Positions 14,110 through 17,503 of a DNA stretch of 17,503 nt are shown one piece after another. The notes under the pieces were generated by a model. It was not told the origin of the DNA and made no database searches. It worked only from the letters and a program-made list of their open reading frames with translations. Source of the DNA: Alphaproteobacteria bacterium. GTDB taxonomy: Bacteria > Pseudomonadota > Alphaproteobacteria > Bin95. The position numbers and the translations under genes were made by a program. Every line of letters starts with the position of its first letter. Positions within the stretch are counted from its first letter, which is position 1. The stretch is taken from contig JAJECF010000106.1 of assembly GCA_022822125.1 (NCBI GenBank), positions 1 through 17,503 of the forward strand. Direction: 5' to 3'.

Positions 14110-14687
14110 GCGGCGAGGAGCGCGGCGGACCTGCGGCTGGCGGCTGCCTCGTGCTCGTCGTGGGCCCGAGCGGCGCCGGGAAGGACACGCTGCTGAGAAT
14201 GGCCGGAGTGGCGCTGCGGAAGGATGCGCGTTTCCGCTTCCCCCGGCGCTGCATCACGCGGCTTGCCGGAGACCCGCATGAGGACCATATTGCGCTGACG
14301 GAAGAGGCGTTCCGCGCGAAGGAGCAGGCGGGCGAATTCGCGCTTGCCTGGCGCGCGCACGGCCTCAGCTACGCCCTGCTCGGAACGGTCGGCGGCCTTG
14401 TCGCGGAGGGCCGCGTCGTTGCGGCCAACGTGTCGCGAAGCGTCGTCGCGGAGGCCCTCAACCGGTTCAGGCGCGTCGGTGTCGTTCAGGTGACGGCAAG
14501 CAGGGAGACGCTCGCGCTTCGCCTCGGCGAAAGGGGCCACGAGTCCGGGGAGGAGAGCGCCCGCCGCCTGGCCCGGCCGGCGCCGGCTTTTTCCGAAGGC
14601 CTCGATATCCGCACCCTCGTCAATGACGGCCCGCTGGACGCCGCGGTCACGGCGTTTGTCGGCCTGCTCCGCGCCTTCGCGAAATAG
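14106..14687 (+). CDS. phnN: Ribose 1,5-bisphosphate phosphokinase PhnN
   Basis: PhnN phosphorylates ribose 1,5-bisphosphate to PRPP, so the ribose freed by C-P lyase returns to nucleotide synthesis. The 193-residue product (E. coli 185) has the PhnN-type P-loop GPSGAGKDTLL at 20-30, guanylate-kinase-like blocks RFPRRCITR near 44-52 and the HGLSYALLG segment near 84-92, and a nucleotide-lid region rich in Arg near 138-160. The TTG start overlaps the preceding stop as TTGA, giving coupled translation. The last 41 bp overlap the 3' end of phnE2 on the other strand. A later start would cut into the strand before the P-loop, so TTG is preferred. Confidence 0.92.
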   Translation: MSGEERGGPAAGGCLVLVVGPSGAGKDTLLRMAGVALRKDARFRFPRRCITRLAGDPHEDHIALTEEAFRAKEQAGEFALAWRAHGLSYALLGTVGGLVAEGRVVAANVSRSVVAEALNRFRRVGVVQVTASRETLALRLGERGHESGEESARRLARPAPAFSEGLDIRTLVNDGPLDAAVTAFVGLLRAFAK

Positions 14688-16050
14688 TGTCGGAGGCGCG
14701 CTTCCCGTGGATGAGGCGGCGGCGGACGAGACCCGAGAGACTGTCCATCGCCATCACCAGGACCACGGTGAGCACGATGATGTAGAGCGTGTTCTCCCAG
14801 TCGCGGGAGGTGCGCATCGTCTCGACCAGAAGCAGGCCGATCCCGCCTGCGCCGAGCGCGCCGATCACCGTCGCCGAGCGCATGTTCGACTCAAGGTAGT
14901 AGAGCATCTGCGACATGAATATCGGCAGTATCTGCGGAATGACGCCGAAGCGGTACACCTGAAGCCTGTTGCCGCCCGTCGATTTCACGCCTTCGACCTG
15001 CTTCTCGTCGATATTCTCCAGCGCCTCGGAAAACAGCTTGCCGAGCGTGCCGGTGTCGGTGAAAGCGATGGCAAGCGCGCCTGTGAGCGGGCCGAGCCCG
15101 AAGGAGCGGATGAAGATCAGCGACCAGATCAGCATGTCGATCCCGCGCAGGAAATCGAACGCGCGCCGGATGACGAACCGGGCGGTCTGCAAGGGCGTGA
15201 AATTCCGGGCGGCGAGCACGGCCAGCGGCATGGCGACAAGCGCCGCCGTCAGCGTGCCCAGGACAGCCATCAGCAGCGTTTCCAGCAGGGCCTTGAAGAC
15301 ATTGCCGTGCTGCCAGTCCGGGTTCGTCCAGAAGGTGCCGAACACGTAGCGCCAGTTTGCCATGTCCTCCCTCAGGCGCGGGCCTACCGCCACCAGCGAC
15401 GCCAGTTCGCCGGCCGAGTAACGGTTGAGTTCGGAGTCGAAGGGGAAGAAGAAGTTCTCCCAGCCGAAGAAGAAGCGGTGGACCTCGATGCGCGCCCGCG
15501 AAACCTGCACCCTGCGCCCGAGCGTCGGTCGGGCATCGAATTTCGCCGGGGCGGCGCGGAGCCAGGATGGCGGCGGTCCTTCCCTGGGCAACCTGGTGAT
15601 GACGCCTTCGCCTGTGGCTTCGACCGCTATGGTGCCGTAGTCCGGCACCGTCAGCCGCAGGACGCGGTCTGCGATTTCCGCGCCGTAGCCTTCGCCGAGA
15701 TCGATCCTGACGGCATCGCCCGAGCGTTCGATCCAGTCCGGCGGCGTCCGGTAGGTCGCCGTTCGTTCCCCCTCGACGGCGATCGAGGTTTTTCCGCTGC
15801 GCAGCGATTTCGTGACATGGACCTTGTGCGCCACCGAGTCGATGGCGAGCAGAACGGCGCGCTGCGGCTGCGCGCTGGCGATGAGGCCCGAAACATCGAA
15901 CGCGCCCCACGCATAGGCGAGATAGGCCAGCACGCCGAGCAGGATGGCGCCATTGCGCAGCGCCCTGGCCCGCACGCCGGCGAAAGCCGCCCGGTGGCGC
16001 TGGCGAAGCATGCCGGCGGATTGACGCGCCGTGACGTCCGCCGCCGCCAT
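14647..16050 (-). CDS. phnE: Phosphonate ABC transporter permease PhnE2, with a large inserted domain
   Basis: This is an inner-membrane permease of the phosphonate importer. The 467-residue product is much longer than an ordinary PhnE (about 260-280). After a first membrane segment at about 35-57 comes a region of about 190 mostly hydrophilic residues, then the usual permease block from about 253 to 440. The ABC-contact EAA loop is at KQVEGVKSTGGNRLQVYRFGVIPQILP, about 350-376. By topology the insertion should face the periplasm. Extended PhnE proteins are known from alphaproteobacteria, but the function of the extra domain is not one I can name. It starts directly after the phnE1 stop. The last dozen or so residues, Arg-rich, read through the end of phnN on the opposite strand. 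Confidence 0.88.
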   Translation of the reverse strand: MAAADVTARQSAGMLRQRHRAAFAGVRARALRNGAILLGVLAYLAYAWGAFDVSGLIASAQPQRAVLLAIDSVAHKVHVTKSLRSGKTSIAVEGERTATYRTPPDWIERSGDAVRIDLGEGYGAEIADRVLRLTVPDYGTIAVEATGEGVITRLPREGPPPSWLRAAPAKFDARPTLGRRVQVSRARIEVHRFFFGWENFFFPFDSELNRYSAGELASLVAVGPRLREDMANWRYVFGTFWTNPDWQHGNVFKALLETLLMAVLGTLTAALVAMPLAVLAARNFTPLQTARFVIRRAFDFLRGIDMLIWSLIFIRSFGLGPLTGALAIAFTDTGTLGKLFSEALENIDEKQVEGVKSTGGNRLQVYRFGVIPQILPIFMSQMLYYLESNMRSATVIGALGAGGIGLLLVETMRTSRDWENTLYIIVLTVVLVMAMDSLSGLVRRRLIHGKRASDTISRRRGAGRQTP

Positions 16051-16899
16051 TCAGGCCGCCCTCCCTTCGGTAATCCTGCCTCTCAGCCAGGATGAGGCCT
16101 GGTCGATGGCGAAGATCGAGAAGATCAGCAGCAGGAACAGCGCCGCGGTTTCGTCGCCGGAGCCCTTGCCCCAGCCGATGGTGCGGCGCATCTCGGCCCC
16201 GATGCCGCCCGCGCCGACGAAGCCGAGAATGGCCGACGCGCGCACATTGATCTCGAAGCGCAGCATGAAGTAGCTGAGATAGTTGGGCAGGACCTGGGGC
16301 AGCACGGCGAAACGCATGCGCTGCAGCCAGTTCGCGCCGCAGGCCTGCAGCCCTTCCACCGCCTTCCGGTCCACATTCTCGTTCACTTCCGAAAACTGCT
16401 TGCCGAGCGCGCCGGCGGTGTGGAAGGCCACCGCGATCATCGCCGGAACCGGGCTCGTGCCGAGGACGAAGATCAGGAACAGCGCGACGATGAGCTCCGG
16501 GAAGGCGCGCATCGCGTCCATCGTGCGGCGCGCGATCGGAACGAGCGCCGGCCGCACGCCGAGGCCCGCGGTGCCGAGGAAGGCGAAGGCCGTGGCGGCG
16601 ACGCCGCCCAGGATCGTCGCAACGGCGGCGATATTCAGGGTCTCGACGAGGGCGGGCAGGAACCGGACGAGAAGGCCCGGAAACGCGCTTCCCGCCTGCC
16701 ATGCCTCGAGGACGATCTCTCCCGGATAGTCGAAGAACTTCGCCAGCCCCTGCAGGAATCCGCCGGAATTCATGGCGTTGGCCTGCCCGTATCCGGCCGC
16801 GAGAAGCGTAACCACAATCGCGACAAGCGCAGCCGAATAGAGCTTGCGGCGCCTCTCGATCCGGGCGATGTCCGGAGCCAGTCCGGTAATGGCTGTCAT
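16051..16899 (-). CDS. phnE: Phosphonate ABC transporter permease PhnE1
   Basis: This is the first permease of the phosphonate/phosphite-type importer. The 282-residue product has an N-terminal membrane segment at about 20-38, further segments from 80, and the EAA-type loop KAVEGLQACGANWLQRMRFAVLPQVLPN at 179-206 that contacts the ATPase. The block around RAFPELIVALFLIFVLGTSPVPAMIAVAFHTAG near 131-163 is typical of PhnE. I chose the ATG at 16899 because the residues upstream to 17025 (an Arg-rich stretch over phnD) do not fit the family. It pairs with phnE2 immediately downstream and follows phnD after a 76-nt gap with a hairpin. Confidence 0.93.
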   Translation of the reverse strand: MTAITGLAPDIARIERRRKLYSAALVAIVVTLLAAGYGQANAMNSGGFLQGLAKFFDYPGEIVLEAWQAGSAFPGLLVRFLPALVETLNIAAVATILGGVAATAFAFLGTAGLGVRPALVPIARRTMDAMRAFPELIVALFLIFVLGTSPVPAMIAVAFHTAGALGKQFSEVNENVDRKAVEGLQACGANWLQRMRFAVLPQVLPNYLSYFMLRFEINVRASAILGFVGAGGIGAEMRRTIGWGKGSGDETAALFLLLIFSIFAIDQASSWLRGRITEGRAA

Positions 16900-16927
16900 G
16901 GTCTCGGATCCGGGCGCCGACGCGAAA

Positions 16928-16955
16928 GGGCGGCCCCGCCTTCGCAGGGCCGCCC
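16928..16955 (-). terminator. Intercistronic hairpin between phnD and phnE1
   Basis: A 9-bp stem (GGGCGGCCC, 16928-16936, with GGGCCGCCC, 16947-16955) encloses a 10-nt loop. On the minus strand it is followed by only TTT, so it is at most a partial terminator. Such hairpins after binding-protein genes commonly protect the upstream mRNA and lower expression of the permeases; here that is inference. Confidence 0.5.
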
Positions 16956-16975
16956 GATCCCGCGCCGCGAAGCCG

Positions 16976-17503
16976 TCAGGAGGACTTGCGCTTGCGCGCC
17001 TCGACAATGACCTCGTAGTCCGCATGGTCGATGGGCGCGATGGCCCTGATCTCGCCGGCCATGAAGCCGTAGGCGCATTCGGCGTCCATGGAGGGCAGGC
17101 TTGCCAGCATGCCGACCACCCGCAGCTTCACACCGGTGGGCAGGGTCTTGCGCAGGACGATCGGCCCTTCGGGGATGACCTTCGAGCGCCAGATCTCACG
17201 CAGCTGGGTCATGTCGACGAGGCCGGCGTCGACCGCCTTGCGGAAGGCGCCGCTGTTGAAGCCGTCCTCCCAGGCACCGAGCCCGTCAGCCCAGGTGACG
17301 CCGCCATCGATGTCGCCGTTCGACACGGCGACGATGGTCTGCTCGTGCCCGCCGGTGAACACCACGTCGCCGAAGTAGGTTCCAGGTGTCATGTCGTAGC
17401 CGGCCTGCGGGATCTCGATCGAGGGAATGAGATAGCCTGAGGTCGAGTTCGGATCGCCGAAGCCGAACTTCCGGCCCTTCATGTCGTCCAGGCTCTCGAC
17501 GTT
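16976..17503 (-). CDS. phnD: Phosphonate-binding protein PhnD (C-terminal part, 5' end outside window)
   Basis: This is the periplasmic phosphonate-binding protein of the importer. The window holds the last 175 residues; the reading frame is open to the right edge, so the signal peptide and the first half are missing. Visible motifs are NVESLDDMKGRKFGFGDPNSTSGYLIPS at the start of the fragment (the family's phosphonate-binding DPNSTSGYL turn), then FGDVVFTGGHEQTIVAVSNGDIDGGVTW and the REIWRSKVIPEGPIVLRKTLP block. phnD is followed by phnE1 and phnE2 on the same strand. An ATPase gene phnC would be expected upstream, beyond 17503. Confidence 0.95.
   Translation of the reverse strand, partial: NVESLDDMKGRKFGFGDPNSTSGYLIPSIEIPQAGYDMTPGTYFGDVVFTGGHEQTIVAVSNGDIDGGVTWADGLGAWEDGFNSGAFRKAVDAGLVDMTQLREIWRSKVIPEGPIVLRKTLPTGVKLRVVGMLASLPSMDAECAYGFMAGEIRAIAPIDHADYEVIVEARKRKSS

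Noticed and set aside
14623..16095. A 490-codon plus-strand frame across phnE2
   Set aside because: It mirrors the PhnE2 coding frame, is hydrophilic and charged, and has no motif or Shine-Dalgarno-led start.
14891..16702. A 603-codon minus-strand frame overlapping both phnE genes
   Set aside because: It is on the same strand but a different frame from phnE1 and phnE2, which have membrane segments and EAA loops. Its product is Arg-rich and non-membrane.

Overview
The window looks like chromosomal DNA of a GC-rich alphaproteobacterium. The GC-rich third positions, GTG/TTG starts with tight start/stop overlaps, a CoA-transferase plus Liv-type transporter operon, and a C-P lyase cluster with two PhnE permeases all fit that group. 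I cannot name a genus. Everything below is read directly from sequence and remembered family motifs; no database search was run.

Layout, left to right. (1) 1-353: a 58-nt palindrome at the window edge, then an open frame whose last third resembles the C-terminus of a TauD/TfdA-type Fe(II)/2-oxoglutarate dioxygenase. This is a remnant or a truncated gene. (2) 524-766, minus strand: tRNA-Cys(GCA) followed by tRNA-Asn(GTT), with a well-spaced promoter upstream of tRNA-Cys. (3) 767-1134: a 5' region with a TTGACA promoter-like site directly followed by a terminator-like hairpin, and a direct repeat close to the next operon. (4) 1135-6989, plus strand: a six-gene operon of a class III CoA-transferase, two ATPases (LivG, LivF), two permeases (LivH, LivM) and an exported binding protein, closed by a strong terminator at 7016-7045. 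The layout suggests uptake of an acid that is then activated to a CoA thioester; the substrate is unknown. (5) 7082-7711: a probable Tat-exported intradiol ring-cleavage dioxygenase on its own.

(6) 7855-14687, plus strand: a compact phosphonate operon, phnG-H-I-J-K-L-M, then a PhnZ-like HD-domain oxygenase, then phnN. PhnI with PhnG, PhnH and PhnL attaches phosphonate to ribose. PhnM removes diphosphate. PhnJ, a radical SAM enzyme, cleaves the C-P bond. PhnK is the complex ATPase. PhnN makes PRPP from ribose 1,5-bisphosphate. (7) 17503-14647, minus strand: the matching phosphonate ABC importer, phnD (5' end outside the window), phnE1 and phnE2, running towards the lyase operon and overlapping the end of phnN by 41 bp. 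phnC probably lies just beyond the right edge.

The best leads are the HD-domain oxygenase inside the C-P lyase operon with no PhnY/TmpA-type partner hydroxylase in view, the large extracytoplasmic insertion in the second PhnE, the lone secreted intradiol dioxygenase, and the dioxygenase relic with its palindrome at the left edge.
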